DNA from: Deltaproteobacteria bacterium
GTDB taxonomy: Bacteria; Desulfobacterota; Desulfobacteria; Desulfobacterales; UBA5852
Direction of reading: 5' to 3'
DNA: 64,000 bases
Assembly (NCBI GenBank): GCA_020444045.1
Contig: JAHLLS010000004.1
Span: forward strand, 216,485-280,484
Below are positions 1-8,518 of this stretch, piece after piece. The translations under genes and the position numbers were made by a program. Positions within the stretch are counted from its first letter, which is position 1; each line of letters begins with the position of its first letter. The notes beneath the pieces are model-generated. The model was not told where the DNA came from and ran no database searches. It saw only the letters and a list, made by a program, of their open reading frames with translations.

Positions 1-638
1 CGGGAAAAACTGTACTTGGAGTCGCCTTTTTTGCGGGCATCGTGCCCCACTTCGATTTCCGCCGTCTTGCGGGCAAAACTGTTGCCGAGCACCGGGATGA
101 AGGTGCTGCGTTCGTGGCACATGAGCATGGCGCGCACGATGTGGCCGCGATAGGCCCGCAGCATGCAGCCGTAATCGTGCATCTTCACGCCGGTGGCTTT
201 CTGGACGGCCCGGTTGATCAGAGTCGAGGCGATTCTTCGAAACAGGGTGTCCTGCCGGTTGGCCCGCACACTGCCCACGACGTCGTAGCCTTGTTCCATG
301 GTCTGGGCCAGCCGGGGGATCTCTTCCGGAGGGTTTTGCAGGTCGGCATCCAGGGTGATGACGATCTCCCCCCGGACCTGTTCGAAACCGGCCATGATGG
401 CGGCATGCTGCCCGTAATTCCGGTTGAGAAAAACGGCCACGATCTCCTCCGGGTGGACGGCGGCCGCCGCCTCCAGCATGTCGGCCGAGCGGTCGCTGCT
501 GCCGTCATCCACTAGGATGATTTCGAAGGGCTGCCGGGTCTCGCGGCAGGCTGCCAGGCACCGCCGGATCAGTTCCTCCAGGTTGAGTTCCTCATTGAAA
601 ACGGGGATTACCACCGAAATCATGTTCATTGCGTTCAT
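1..638 (-). CDS. arnC: ArnC-type undecaprenyl-phosphate aminoarabinose [11 protein letters not shown] (3' end outside window)
   Basis: Family 2 [19 protein letters not shown]. By homology it transfers 4-deoxy-4-formamido-L-arabinose from UDP to undecaprenyl phosphate at the inner membrane, in the lipid A modification pathway. The visible 212 residues carry the GT-A nucleotide-binding motif VDDGSSD (about 43-49), the metal-binding segment [11 protein letters not shown] (about 96-106), and the ArnC-typical stretches [15 protein letters not shown] and [13 protein letters not shown]. The C-terminal membrane helices lie beyond base 1. The ATG at 638 overlaps the arnB stop as ATGA, so the two genes are translationally coupled. 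Resemblance to enterobacterial ArnC is close along the visible part. Confidence 0.93.
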   Translation of the reverse strand, partial: MNAMNMISVVIPVFNEELNLEELIRRCLAACRETRQPFEIILVDDGSSDRSADMLEAAAAVHPEEIVAVFLNRNYGQHAAIMAGFEQVRGEIVITLDADLQNPPEEIPRLAQTMEQGYDVVGSVRANRQDTLFRRIASTLINRAVQKATGVKMHDYGCMLRAYRGHIVRAMLMCHERSTFIPVLGNSFARKTAEIEVGHDARKKGDSKYSFS

Positions 639-1786
639 TGGATCAGAACCTTTTTAATGGCGTCGACGACATCGTCCACATCTTCCAGCGTCATGTCCGG
701 GAACAGGGGCAGAGAGCAGATGCGCCGGGAGTTCCATTCCGTATCGGGGAGCGTGCCTGCTACCTCGGGAAACGTCTTCCGGTAGAAGGCCTGCAGGTGC
801 GCGGCCCGGAAATGAATGCCGGTGCCGATGTTGAGGGCCTTGAGTGCGGTCATAAATCGGTCCCGGTTCATCCCGTTCGCCGTGGAGGCCACCCGCACGA
901 TAAAGAGGTGCCAGGCGTGTTTTACGGAATATTCCGGCAGCGCCAGGGGACGTATTTCGTCCACATCACGCAGCTTTTCGCGATAGTATTCGGCCAGAAG
1001 GGTCCGTTTGGCGTTCATCGCATCCACGCGGTTCATCTGGCGAAGGCCCAGTACGGCCAGGATGTCCGGCAGGTTGTACTTGAAGCCGGGCTCGATGACC
1101 TCGGCCTGGGGGGATCGGCCCTGGGTCCGGCGGTCGTAAGCATCCACCCCCAGGCCGTGAAACTTCAACCGGCGAATGCGTTCTTCGAAGATCGGGTCGT
1201 CGCAACAGACCATGCCCCCCTCGCCGGTGGTGATATTTTTGATGGGGTGAAATGAAAAAATGGACGTTCCCGTCCGCCCCACGCGAACGCCTTTGTATTC
1301 GGTGCCGATGGCATGGGCGGCATCTTCAATCAGGGACAGGCCGTGCCGGTCAGCCAGGCCGCGGATGGGGTCCATGTCCACCGCTGCGCCGGCGAAGTGG
1401 ACGGGGATGATCAGCCGGGTGCGGTCGGTGATCTTGGCCTCGATGCGATCGGCGCTGACCATCAGCGTGTCCCGGTCGACGTCGACGAAGACCGGTGTCG
1501 CGCCGGCCAGAACGATCAGATTCACGGTGGATACCCAGGTCATGGACGGCGTGATCACTTCATCGCCGGGATCAATGCCGAGGGCTTTCATGGCAATGTG
1601 CATCCCGCCGGTGGCTGATGACACACAGGTCGCCGCACGGCAGCCCGTGAAGGCGCGAAACCGGTCTTCCAGTTCGGCGTTCTTCGGGCCGGTGGTGATC
1701 CAGCCGGAGCGCAGGACATCGGCAACTGAAGCGATGTCGGCCTCGGTGATGGACGGGCGTGAAAAGGGGAGGAAATCCTTTCGCAT
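635..1786 (-). CDS. arnB: UDP-4-amino-4-deoxy-L-arabinose [16 protein letters not shown] ArnB
   Basis: PLP-dependent [16 protein letters not shown] of the DegT/DnrJ/EryC1 family, 383 residues (E. coli ArnB has about 380). It converts UDP-4-keto-pentose to UDP-L-Ara4N using glutamate, in the cytoplasm. The Schiff-base lysine is K183 in [14 protein letters not shown]. Other ArnB hallmarks are [10 protein letters not shown] (28-37), SSATGGMH (56-63), [11 protein letters not shown] (152-162) and the C-terminal [15 protein letters not shown]. It is first in an operon with arnC. The usual later partners (arnA, arnT) would lie outside the window on the left. The ATG at 1786 begins the conserved [11 protein letters not shown]. 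Confidence 0.95.
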   Translation of the reverse strand: MRKDFLPFSRPSITEADIASVADVLRSGWITTGPKNAELEDRFRAFTGCRAATCVSSATGGMHIAMKALGIDPGDEVITPSMTWVSTVNLIVLAGATPVFVDVDRDTLMVSADRIEAKITDRTRLIIPVHFAGAAVDMDPIRGLADRHGLSLIEDAAHAIGTEYKGVRVGRTGTSIFSFHPIKNITTGEGGMVCCDDPIFEERIRRLKFHGLGVDAYDRRTQGRSPQAEVIEPGFKYNLPDILAVLGLRQMNRVDAMNAKRTLLAEYYREKLRDVDEIRPLALPEYSVKHAWHLFIVRVASTANGMNRDRFMTALKALNIGTGIHFRAAHLQAFYRKTFPEVAGTLPDTEWNSRRICSLPLFPDMTLEDVDDVVDAIKKVLIQ

Positions 1787-2428
1787 GGCTTTTCCGAAAT
1801 CCTTTTTTTTAGTTTGAGGTGGTCAGGTCGCTCATTGGCGCTGTCGCCATGCGCGTTGGTGTTCAGCTATCCGTTCGCATAACCTATAATAATTACCAAA
1901 GGGATAATGATAGATACATGACCGCAAGATTATATTTTGGTAATCTTGCGGTATCGGACTTAAACGGCATTTGCTGCGTTTACAGCACAACGATCAAAAT
2001 GAGGGGCGGGAGTATATCGATGGAGTCATGATCTTCAAGCGTTTGTCAAATGAGCATCGATCCCCGAATGATTTCTCCCCTGAGATTGGCGTCCATTGGT
2101 ACGCATGCGTGTGTGACCTCGCTGGTCACGTCTCCGCGTGAGTGACGGACTTTTTTTATACGACGTGAATTCAGGATGCTGCAGAATTTTTTAAAAAATA
2201 GCATAGAGACTGTTTTCAGTAAACGCTATTTTAAGGTTTTTGCGACCGGGCGTGCCGCCTCCCGCGGCGTTTGGTGATAGCGGGCGACGCCCAGCGGTTA
2301 CCATCCTATCGGGTCTTAAACCGGTTGCGCCCGAAGGGCGAGTTGGTGCAGGGCGCCTGGTCATTCCGTCGCTGGTAGGCATGACGCCCGCCTCGCTGGG
2401 ACCGGTGTCGATGACCCGGGGGTACGTT
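1787..2428. other. Gene-free stretch upstream of arnB
   Basis: About 640 bases with no convincing gene. It separates arnB from the InaA-type kinase gene and should hold the arnB promoter. It contains a perfect inverted repeat at 1921-1952 (listed separately). Open frames here have no recognisable domains and no ribosome sites. The right half (about 2240-2428) is GC-rich and lies beyond the kinase stop codon. Confidence 0.6.
1921..1952. repeat. Perfect 12-bp inverted repeat with 8-base loop
   Basis: accgcaagatta (1921-1932) and taatcttgcggt (1941-1952) are exact reverse complements around an 8-base spacer. No U-tract follows on either strand, so it is not a standard terminator. It lies about 135 bp upstream of the arnB start, in AT-rich sequence. 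It could be an operator or a structured leader; nothing visible decides. Confidence 0.7.
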
Positions 2429-3271
2429 TTAGACCGGGGGCCGGCGCCGGGCTTGTTTGCGCCGCGCTTTTCGATGGATCAGCCATGCCAGGATGGGTTT
2501 GAGGCTTTCCATTTGACCGGCGGTAGCATAATGCGCCAGGAACGTGTCCCATTGTGCCGTGGTCCAGGGTACGTGACGGTAGAGCTGATTCAGGTCCCTC
2601 ACCGCGATCGCCATGCGGGAAAGCCGCTGCCGGGATTTTTCGACATCGATCAGGTAGGGAACAAGTTTGCTTCCAATTTGGGGGGGCGTTGGTTGGGCGG
2701 CGTCAAAGCCGCTGACAAGAACATGTTTGCCATACAGCGAACAGTGTTGAAAGTGGTGGCGATGCAATTTAGCGATCAAGATGGCTGTATCCGCAATGAG
2801 TCGGCGGACTTCATCGGGGGAGCGATTGCCAGATAGCAGCAGATAATCATCCAAAGGGATGTTTTGCGGTATCTCGCGTGTCATCAGGATGGCCTGCATT
2901 TTCTCACCGGTTTGGCGTTCGCCGTAATAAAGGACTTCCGGTGCCGCAATGCCGGCTGCGTTCATGGCCACCAGGCGCTTGTATTCACGATAGGCTGTAG
3001 GCCGGTATCGAAACGGGTTTTCTATGCTCCGGTAGCCATGGTTTTCCTGGCGTTTGAGATAAATCCCGATGGGGGTGGGTGTCGTTCCATTCAGTTCGAT
3101 GCGGCTCATGCCGCTCCAGCCCCGGCGGCGATAGTTGGGTTCCTCCACCCACGGGGCCTCTATGGTCCAGATTGTTTCGAAACGATCGAGTCCGTTGGCC
3201 CTTAAAATGTCGCCATCGGGTGTCGATCCGAACCACTGGTGACCCTCATGACGGGTTTTTTTTAAGAACAT
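2429..3271 (-). CDS. InaA/WaaP-like lipopolysaccharide kinase family protein
   Basis: 280-residue kinase-fold protein of the lipopolysaccharide kinase (InaA) group, which phosphorylates LPS core sugars or related substrates. Visible features are a candidate ATP-binding lysine in GIYLKRQENHG (about 69-79), the catalytic-loop-like FQHCSLYGKHVLV (about 174-186) and the metal-binding LIDVEKSR (about 207-214). The loop has HCS where canonical kinases have HxD. I recall related H-x-x-LYxKH loops in the InaA branch, so this may be a subfamily trait rather than inactivation. The ATG at 3271 follows GGAGACTCT. The start overlaps the end of the upstream [17 protein letters not shown] by 26 bases, suggesting coupling. 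The substrate is unknown. Confidence 0.75.
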   Translation of the reverse strand: MFLKKTRHEGHQWFGSTPDGDILRANGLDRFETIWTIEAPWVEEPNYRRRGWSGMSRIELNGTTPTPIGIYLKRQENHGYRSIENPFRYRPTAYREYKRLVAMNAAGIAAPEVLYYGERQTGEKMQAILMTREIPQNIPLDDYLLLSGNRSPDEVRRLIADTAILIAKLHRHHFQHCSLYGKHVLVSGFDAAQPTPPQIGSKLVPYLIDVEKSRQRLSRMAIAVRDLNQLYRHVPWTTAQWDTFLAHYATAGQMESLKPILAWLIHRKARRKQARRRPPV

Positions 3272-3917
3272 AGAGTCTCCACATGGCGTAGAATTTCAGA
3301 AAATCGAAATGACCTGTGATCACGAAACCGGCATCGCCAAATTCACGCTCGATCACCTTGCGTTCGATGACGATGCGATTTTGATAGGACTTGTGGGTGC
3401 GGCGCGCTTCCAGTTTTTGCCGCCGGAGGGCTTTATAGTTACCGTCCACCCAGAGTGACAGGGCCACCGTGTCGCGGGTCACGCGATGAAATTCCTTTAA
3501 AATCGCCAGACGATCCTTCGGTTGGGTAATGTGGTGCAGCAGCCGCATGCAGAAAATGTGGTCCACGCTGTCATTTCCCATCGGGATGTCGAAGGCGGAG
3601 CACGGAAAGGGTTTTACCCGGGCCAGCAATGTCGGTGGATTTACCTCCTGGGCGACGGCCAGCATGGCCTCGCTGTTGTCGGCCGCCAGAATGGTGCGGT
3701 CCTGTTTCCGGGCCAGTAAGGGCCAGAATCGCCCGGTTCCACAAGGCAGATCCAACACTGATGCGGGATGGCCCGCCAGGGCCAGGGCGCGGGCGGCCAT
3801 CTGCTGTTCGCGCCAGTTGGAAATACGCCTGCCGAGCGTCTTTTGGTGTTTATGGTGGTATTGCTGGGAGTGCTTTAGCGTGTATTTGGTTGAAAACTCC
3901 AACTCACGTTTGCTCAT
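3246..3917 (-). CDS. Class I SAM-dependent [17 protein letters not shown]
   Basis: Rossmann-fold [17 protein letters not shown] of about 223 residues. Motif I is VLDLPCGTGRF, followed by an acidic loop ILAADNSEAML, a motif DHIFCMRLLHHI and a post-strand segment with VTRDTVALSLWVDG. The frame is open to 3992, but the ATG at 3917 (MSKRELEFS) is preceded by AGAGGA at a normal distance and is preferred. It is upstream of, and overlaps, the InaA-type kinase gene, so the two probably act on the same surface glycan or lipid. The substrate cannot be read from the sequence. Confidence 0.78.
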   Translation of the reverse strand: MSKRELEFSTKYTLKHSQQYHHKHQKTLGRRISNWREQQMAARALALAGHPASVLDLPCGTGRFWPLLARKQDRTILAADNSEAMLAVAQEVNPPTLLARVKPFPCSAFDIPMGNDSVDHIFCMRLLHHITQPKDRLAILKEFHRVTRDTVALSLWVDGNYKALRRQKLEARRTHKSYQNRIVIERKVIEREFGDAGFVITGHFDFLKFYAMWRLYVLKKNPS

Positions 3918-4313
3918 AAAATATCCTCTGGGCAATGGGTAGTATATGTTGAAGGTATCGTTTCGATGTGTCGTTGTTGATACCCTATTCAAGGAAATAA
4001 ATGCGCATGGCCTCCTGACAGTGTCAAGCTTGATTTAGGGAGAAGATCCATCACCATCTGTTTTTGCGCTGAAATCTTTAGTCCATTATATTGACAGGGA
4101 TTTTTTGCCTCGAAGAGGATTGCGGGTTCATGATTCTCTCATCGCCAAGCGTTCGTATCTATCGGTAATCGCCTGAAATGCGATGGAGGCAGGATGGGTA
4201 TGACGGTCCGGGTGTCACGTGCCATCCGGCTGAGCATTGACATCAACAGGGACATCCGCTATGGGTTACGTGGCGTAACACTGCTGATAATTCTTAAAAT
4301 TCTGGAGGTTTCG
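3918..4313. other. Divergent intergenic region between [17 protein letters not shown] and ssb
   Basis: Roughly 400 bases holding the promoters of the leftward [23 protein letters not shown] pair and the rightward ssb. A TTGACA lies at 4091-4096, but no good -10 follows at 16-18 bases. On the minus strand TATAAT occurs at 4090-4085, without a clear -35. The ssb frame is open from 4194, but that extension has no Shine-Dalgarno and is not conserved SSB sequence. Confidence 0.5.
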
Positions 4314-4790
4314 ATGGCTGGCGGAATCAATAAAGTCATTTTGGTCGGTAATTTAGGACAGGATCCCGAACTCCGGTATACCACCGATGGACGGCCGATC
4401 GCCAATTTCTCCATTGCAACCTCGGAAACATGGAACGATAAGAGTTCTGGTGAACGGCGGGAAAAGACCGAGTGGCATCGGGTGGTCGTTTTCGGGAAAC
4501 TGGCGGAAATTTGTGGCGAGTACCTGTCCAAAGGACGTCAGGTTTACATTGAAGGCAAGCTGCAAACCCGAAAATGGCAAGGGAAGGACGGTCAAGACCG
4601 CTACACGACCGAAGTGGTTGTCGATATGCGCGGCACCATGCAGATGCTGGGGCCCCGGGAAGGCGGCGCCGGCGGACCGGCTGCGGGGGGACGACGGCCC
4701 CAGTCGAATACCGGCGGGAGCGCGTCGGGCGGCGGCGATTACAACAGCCCTCCCCCCTATCCCGATGCCGACGACGACATCCCCTTCTGA
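4314..4790 (+). CDS. ssb: Single-stranded DNA-binding protein
   Basis: 158-residue SSB that coats ssDNA during replication, recombination and repair and recruits partners through its C-terminus. The OB fold begins [19 protein letters not shown] and includes [18 protein letters not shown] and [12 protein letters not shown] Gly/Ser/Pro-rich linker follows (about 115-150), ending in the acidic tip DADDDIPF that binds SSB partners. The ATG at 4314 follows TGGAGG at 4302-4307; an in-frame start at 4194 lacks a ribosome site. The gene is monocistronic, with a terminator directly downstream. Confidence 0.97.
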   Translation: MAGGINKVILVGNLGQDPELRYTTDGRPIANFSIATSETWNDKSSGERREKTEWHRVVVFGKLAEICGEYLSKGRQVYIEGKLQTRKWQGKDGQDRYTTEVVVDMRGTMQMLGPREGGAGGPAAGGRRPQSNTGGSASGGGDYNSPPPYPDADDDIPF

Positions 4791-4833
4791 GCGATTCCGG
4801 GGTTGGTGTCGCAAGTTTGATTTATTTCAAAAA

Positions 4834-4877
4834 ACAGGCCTTTAATCTATTGCATGGTTAAAGGCTTGTCTTTTTTC
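4834..4877 (+). terminator. Rho-independent terminator of ssb
   Basis: acaggcctttaa (4834-4845) pairs with ttaaaggcttgt (4858-4869), with one G-T wobble and a 12-base loop. CTTTTTT follows. It lies 43 bases after the ssb stop. Confidence 0.85.
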
Positions 4878-4988
4878 GAGGCAGTGTTGCCAATCGCTGC
4901 ACGCGATTGGAGCGATGCTCAAGACGTTCAGGAATAGAATGTGGCGTGACACAGCATCCTGTAAGGAACGGGAATAAGGAGGTCCGGT

Positions 4989-5567
4989 GTGACAACAATC
5001 AAAAAGATAAAGATCGCCATAGCGGTTATGGTGGTGGCCGCAATCGCACTTTTTTTGTTTCACAATCTGCCCCGCACGGCCGTGGTGCAGATCAGCGGCA
5101 CCGATGTCAAGCGGGTCGACCGGGAGAGCGGGGAGGTGGTGAGTAAAAATGCCCAGGATACATCTGCGCGCAGCGCCGGCAACACGTATGATGTCCGGTT
5201 TATCAATTCGGTGGCCCGCAACGGGAAGACCATGGTGTTTCGTAATGAGGATACCGGGTGGGGGTGGCCGCCGTATTTCAAGTTCAACAGCGCCGATCTG
5301 ACCGCCCAGGCCCAGGCCTTTGCCTCTGTTCCGGACAAGCCGTGGGTGCTGGTCAAGTACTATGGCTGGCGGATTCGCATTTTTTCAATGTTCCCCAATG
5401 CCATCAGTCTCCGCACCGTGGACAGGGACTATGATCATTTCCCGCTTTTTAATGTTGTCTTTGTCGTTCTGCTGGCGATCGGGGTTTTTATCGTTGTGCG
5501 AAAAATCCGAAAACTGCTGGGCGGGAGACGTCGTCCGGAGAAAACGGGGTCAGACGAGGGGAAATAA
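4989..5567 (+). CDS. DUF1523 family membrane protein
   Basis: 192-residue protein with an N-terminal transmembrane segment (IAIAVMVVAAIALFLF, about 9-24), an extracytoplasmic domain of about 120 residues and a second helix (VVFVVLLAIGVFIVV, about 154-168). The tail RKIRKLLGGRRRPEK is strongly basic and presumably cytoplasmic. The soluble domain has the pattern I recall for DUF1523, including YDVRFINSVARNGKTMVFRNEDTGWGWPPYFKF split by Trp/Pro-rich residues, and YGWRIRIFSMFPNAIS. Function is unknown. The GTG at 4989 follows AAGGAGG at 4977-4983. It is a single gene after the ssb terminator. Confidence 0.8.
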   Translation: MTTIKKIKIAIAVMVVAAIALFLFHNLPRTAVVQISGTDVKRVDRESGEVVSKNAQDTSARSAGNTYDVRFINSVARNGKTMVFRNEDTGWGWPPYFKFNSADLTAQAQAFASVPDKPWVLVKYYGWRIRIFSMFPNAISLRTVDRDYDHFPLFNVVFVVLLAIGVFIVVRKIRKLLGGRRRPEKTGSDEGK

Positions 5568-5610
5568 GGCCGTTCCAGGGATTAAACCCCATGCGTCCAT
5601 AAGATGCAAC

Positions 5611-5658
5611 GGCCGCTCGGGCGGCCAACAAACAGCAAACCCCGGCCACCGGCCGGGG
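5611..5658. terminator. Paired hairpins between convergent genes
   Basis: Two GC-rich hairpins lie between the DUF1523 gene and tatA: ggccgc/gcggcc (5611-5616 with 5621-5626) and ccccggcc/ggccgggg (5640-5647 with 5651-5658). On the minus strand the second is followed by a T-rich stretch (tttgctgtttgttgg), so it is a plausible terminator for tatA. The U-tract is imperfect. Confidence 0.5.
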
Positions 5659-5701
5659 TCGGGTTTCAACGGTAAAGAGGGGACGCGGTCGTCGAAAAAA
5701 A

Positions 5702-5887
5702 CTATGCGTCTTTTTTTTCGTCTTCGATTTTTTCGGTTTCTTTTTTATCGTCGTCGGCGGTTGCCGATTTGAAGCTTTTGATGGCCTTGCCCATTCCAGC
5801 GCCGATTTCCGGCAGTTTTCCCGCGCCGAAGATGATCAGAATAATCACCAGAATAATGATCAGCTCAGGCATTCCAATTCCAAACAT
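5702..5887 (-). CDS. tatA: Sec-independent protein translocase subunit TatA
   Basis: 61-residue TatA/E-type protein, the pore-forming subunit of the twin-arginine pathway in the inner membrane. It has the short N-terminus MFGIGMPEL, one transmembrane helix rich in Ile ([14 protein letters not shown]), the hinge [10 protein letters not shown] and an amphipathic helix [12 protein letters not shown] highly charged [17 protein letters not shown] tail ends the protein. The ATG at 5887 follows GGAGG; an upstream in-frame ATG at 5902 is poorly placed. It lies 11 bases after a small Cys-rich gene and is probably co-transcribed with it. tatB and tatC are not in the window. Confidence 0.95.
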   Translation of the reverse strand: MFGIGMPELIIILVIILIIFGAGKLPEIGAGMGKAIKSFKSATADDDKKETEKIEDEKKDA

Positions 5888-5898
5888 ACAACCTCCTC

Positions 5899-6312
5899 TC
5901 ACTCAGACGTGATGTCTTTGACTTCCTTCAGCAGGCGGGCGAATTCCTTCGAACGTGCATGCCGGTCCAGCGCTGCCCGGTGGTTGATCCAGGTCGACCA
6001 GATTTCCAGCCAGGCCTCGTTGCGCCAGTAACAATCCGGATCGCCCCGACCCTTCAAGCGCTCGATATAATCGATGAATTCTTCCGTACAGTCGTCACAA
6101 AACTGGTAAGGAACCCGATGATCGCGTTTTGTATCGCCGGCGTCCTTCGGACAGGCCCTGGTGACGGGCAGGCCGCATTTTTCACAGTCGACCGCACAGC
6201 ACGACCGTTGAAAAAGGTGCTCGATCGCTCGCTGTTTGCGTCGACCCAGCGTTACATCCTTTTCCAATTTGGCGCGATCGAGCTTATCGCATATGGAAAT
6301 AATATCAGCCAC
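5899..6312 (-). CDS. Cys-rich hypothetical protein upstream of tatA
   Basis: 137-residue soluble protein. The centre has [11 protein letters not shown] and, about 35 residues later, QFCDDC, which looks like a zinc-binding or structural Cys pair arrangement (CxxC...CxxC). The N-terminus (residues 1-35) and C-terminus ([20 protein letters not shown]) appear helical and charged. I do not recognise the family. The GTG start at 6312 has a weak AAGG upstream. It reads into tatA with an 11-base gap, so an accessory role in export or redox-enzyme maturation is possible, but that is only inference from position. Confidence 0.65.
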   Translation of the reverse strand: MADIISICDKLDRAKLEKDVTLGRRKQRAIEHLFQRSCCAVDCEKCGLPVTRACPKDAGDTKRDHRVPYQFCDDCTEEFIDYIERLKGRGDPDCYWRNEAWLEIWSTWINHRAALDRHARSKEFARLLKEVKDITSE

Positions 6313-6536
6313 GGAATACCTTGTGGGATTAGCCAGCGCTTTAAATTGGAAAAATATATCACCGTGCCGAATACAATGTCAATCGCGAATGGGCGGCCAA
6401 TACGGTCCATTCGCGCTTTGGCGGCTTTCCCCATCTTGTCAATCCCATTCGGCCGTGATAACTGATCAAGTTCCATAAAAATGAGGTTAGTGTTGTGCTT
6501 CAGGCCTGCAAGCCGCCTCGAAACTTAGGAGATTTC

Positions 6537-7604
6537 ATGACCGTGTTTCACCCTGATTGTCTTCCCATTTTGATCGGCAGCCTGCCGGTGGACGACCACC
6601 AGACCGCCGCCGCCATGGTATGGCAGGCCACGCCGCGCATACCGGTTTGGGCCCAGCTTCCCGTACACCCCGAGGAGGGCATGGTCCCGCAGTTTGCGCC
6701 CGGGATGCCCGGCCTCCGGCAGGCCGATGACCGGATCTTTGTCGATTTGAGCGGCGACGGTTTTGAAACCGAATTGGCGGCTTTTTATGAAGACTACCTG
6801 GCGGTCACGGACGGCGCGCTGCTTTTGGAGACTTCCCGGTTTGCCCTGGGGGATGAGACGGCCGGCGGGCTGCATGTCCTCAGGAAACAGATTCCCGACA
6901 TGGATCCGGCGCCGGTCGCCGTCAAGGGCCAGGTAACCGGTCCGATTACCTTCGGCATGGGGCTCAAAGACGACCAGGGGCGGGCCATTTATTATAACCC
7001 CAACACGCGGGATGCGGCGGTCAAGCTCCTGGCCTTGAAAGCCGCATACCAGATTCGCATTTTCAAAGACGCCGGTTGTCCGGTGATCATCTTTCAGGAT
7101 GAACCGGCCCTGGCGGGCTATGGGTCGTCCGAGATGATCAGTATTGCCGCCGAGGAGATCGCGGCCAGTCTCGATGAAATCAACGATGTCGTTCACACCG
7201 AAGGCGGGCTGTCCGGCATCCATGTCTGCGCCAACACGGATTGGGGGCTGATCCTGGAAACCGCCGTCGATATCGTCAATTTTGACACCTATTCCTATTT
7301 TGACCGGTTTCTGCTTTATGGTGGGCAGGTCAAACAATTCATCGCGCGGGGCGGTATGCTGGCCTGGGGCCTTGTGCCGACAGGATCCGCCGAAGCGCTC
7401 GAAGCGGCCACGCTGGATTCGCTGGTACACCGCTGGGAGGGGCAATGTAACGACCTGGTTGCCCTGGGGGTGGATCGCGAGCAGCTGCTGGCCCAATCCC
7501 TGATAAGTCCCAGCTGTGGGGTCGGGTCTCTCAGCCTGGCCCAGGCCCAAAAAGTACTGGCGCTGACCCGGGACGTGTCGGCCTATATTCGTGAACAGCG
7601 TTAG
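6537..7604 (+). CDS. Short MetE-like (cobalamin-independent methionine synthase / UROD superfamily) protein
   Basis: 355-residue TIM-barrel protein similar to the C-terminal catalytic half of MetE only; full MetE has about 750 residues. The candidate zinc ligands are present: H229 and C231 in GIHVCANTDWG and C327 in SPSCGVGSL. DEP (188-190) matches the conserved acidic segment, and PVAVKGQVTGPITFG resembles the substrate-loop region. The N-terminal MetE domain is absent, so folate use is doubtful. Related short MetE proteins are thought to take methyl groups from corrinoid proteins or other donors. The ATG at 6537 follows TTAGGAGA. The MoxR gene begins 62 bases downstream and may be co-transcribed. 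Confidence 0.78.
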   Translation: MTVFHPDCLPILIGSLPVDDHQTAAAMVWQATPRIPVWAQLPVHPEEGMVPQFAPGMPGLRQADDRIFVDLSGDGFETELAAFYEDYLAVTDGALLLETSRFALGDETAGGLHVLRKQIPDMDPAPVAVKGQVTGPITFGMGLKDDQGRAIYYNPNTRDAAVKLLALKAAYQIRIFKDAGCPVIIFQDEPALAGYGSSEMISIAAEEIAASLDEINDVVHTEGGLSGIHVCANTDWGLILETAVDIVNFDTYSYFDRFLLYGGQVKQFIARGGMLAWGLVPTGSAEALEAATLDSLVHRWEGQCNDLVALGVDREQLLAQSLISPSCGVGSLSLAQAQKVLALTRDVSAYIREQR

Positions 7605-7666
7605 CAGGCCGACCCGTGCGGCCTGTCCGCGATCATCCGGATGCCATCCATTTAGAGGAAATCCCT

Positions 7667-8518
7667 ATGCCTGAAAACCCGTCTGTTTCATTTACCGGGG
7701 CCAGTCGTTATGTTCTGGACGAGGAACTGGCCGCCATCGTCAACATTTCCATGGCGCTTGAAATGCCGCTGTTGCTCAAGGGGGAGCCCGGCACCGGTAA
7801 AACCATGCTGGCGCACGCGATTGCCGAAAATCTCGGCATGCCCCTGATTGTCCTGAACGTGAAGTCCAGCATGAAGCTGGTGGACGCGCTCTATCAGTAC
7901 GATACCCTGACGCGTCTCAATGACAGCCGCTTCGGGGATTCCGATCGGAATGTCAGCGATATCGAGGCCTATATCAAAATGGGCAAAATCGGACAGGCGT
8001 TTACGGCCGACAGGCGCACGGTTCTCTTGATCGACGAAATCGACAAGGCCGACACGGACTTCCAGGACGACATGCTGGACGTGCTTGATCAAATGGAGTT
8101 CGACATCATCGAGATTGACAAAACCGTTCCAACCAAGCACCGGCCCGTGATCATCGTCACTTCCAACGCTAAAAAGGATCTTTCAGATCCTTTCCTGGGG
8201 CGCTGCAATTTTCACCACATCGCTTTCCCGGACCCCAAGATGATGCGCAAAATCATCCAGGTCCATTTTCCTGACATCGACAGCGCCCTCATGGAATCGG
8301 CCGTGGAGACATTTTACCGCCTGCGCGAACTGGAGGGCGTTGAAAAGCGGCCAGCCACCCGCGAATTGATCAACTGGATCAGGGCTTTGCGGGCGGACCC
8401 GGATTTCAAGCCCAAACAACTGTCCCGGGGGGAAGTGCCCTTTCTGGGTGTCCTCTTCAAGAAAAGCCAGGACTACCAGCGGGCCAGCAGTGTCGTGCAC
8501 CGCCGGAAACTTTTCTGA
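7667..8518 (+). CDS. MoxR-type AAA+ ATPase
   Basis: 283-residue MoxR-family AAA+ ATPase, a chaperone-like motor that typically inserts metals or activates a partner complex together with a VWA protein. It has Walker A GEPGTGKTM (about 38-46), Walker B VLLIDEIDKAD (about 120-130), sensor 1 VIIVTSNAKKDLSDPFLGRC with an arginine-finger candidate, and sensor 2 near KRPATRELINW. The ATG at 7667 follows AGAGGA. The frame extends upstream to 7616, but without a ribosome site. The stop overlaps the next ATG (TGATG at 8516-8520), the usual coupling for MoxR-VWA pairs. Confidence 0.88.
   Translation: MPENPSVSFTGASRYVLDEELAAIVNISMALEMPLLLKGEPGTGKTMLAHAIAENLGMPLIVLNVKSSMKLVDALYQYDTLTRLNDSRFGDSDRNVSDIEAYIKMGKIGQAFTADRRTVLLIDEIDKADTDFQDDMLDVLDQMEFDIIEIDKTVPTKHRPVIIVTSNAKKDLSDPFLGRCNFHHIAFPDPKMMRKIIQVHFPDIDSALMESAVETFYRLRELEGVEKRPATRELINWIRALRADPDFKPKQLSRGEVPFLGVLFKKSQDYQRASSVVHRRKLF

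Noticed and set aside
1819..2031. 70-codon frame containing the 12-bp inverted repeat
   Set aside because: No ribosome site, no domain, and the palindrome itself is more likely regulatory.
2240..2836. 198-codon plus-strand frame beside the InaA-type kinase
   Set aside because: Mostly antisense to the kinase gene; no ribosome site or domain.
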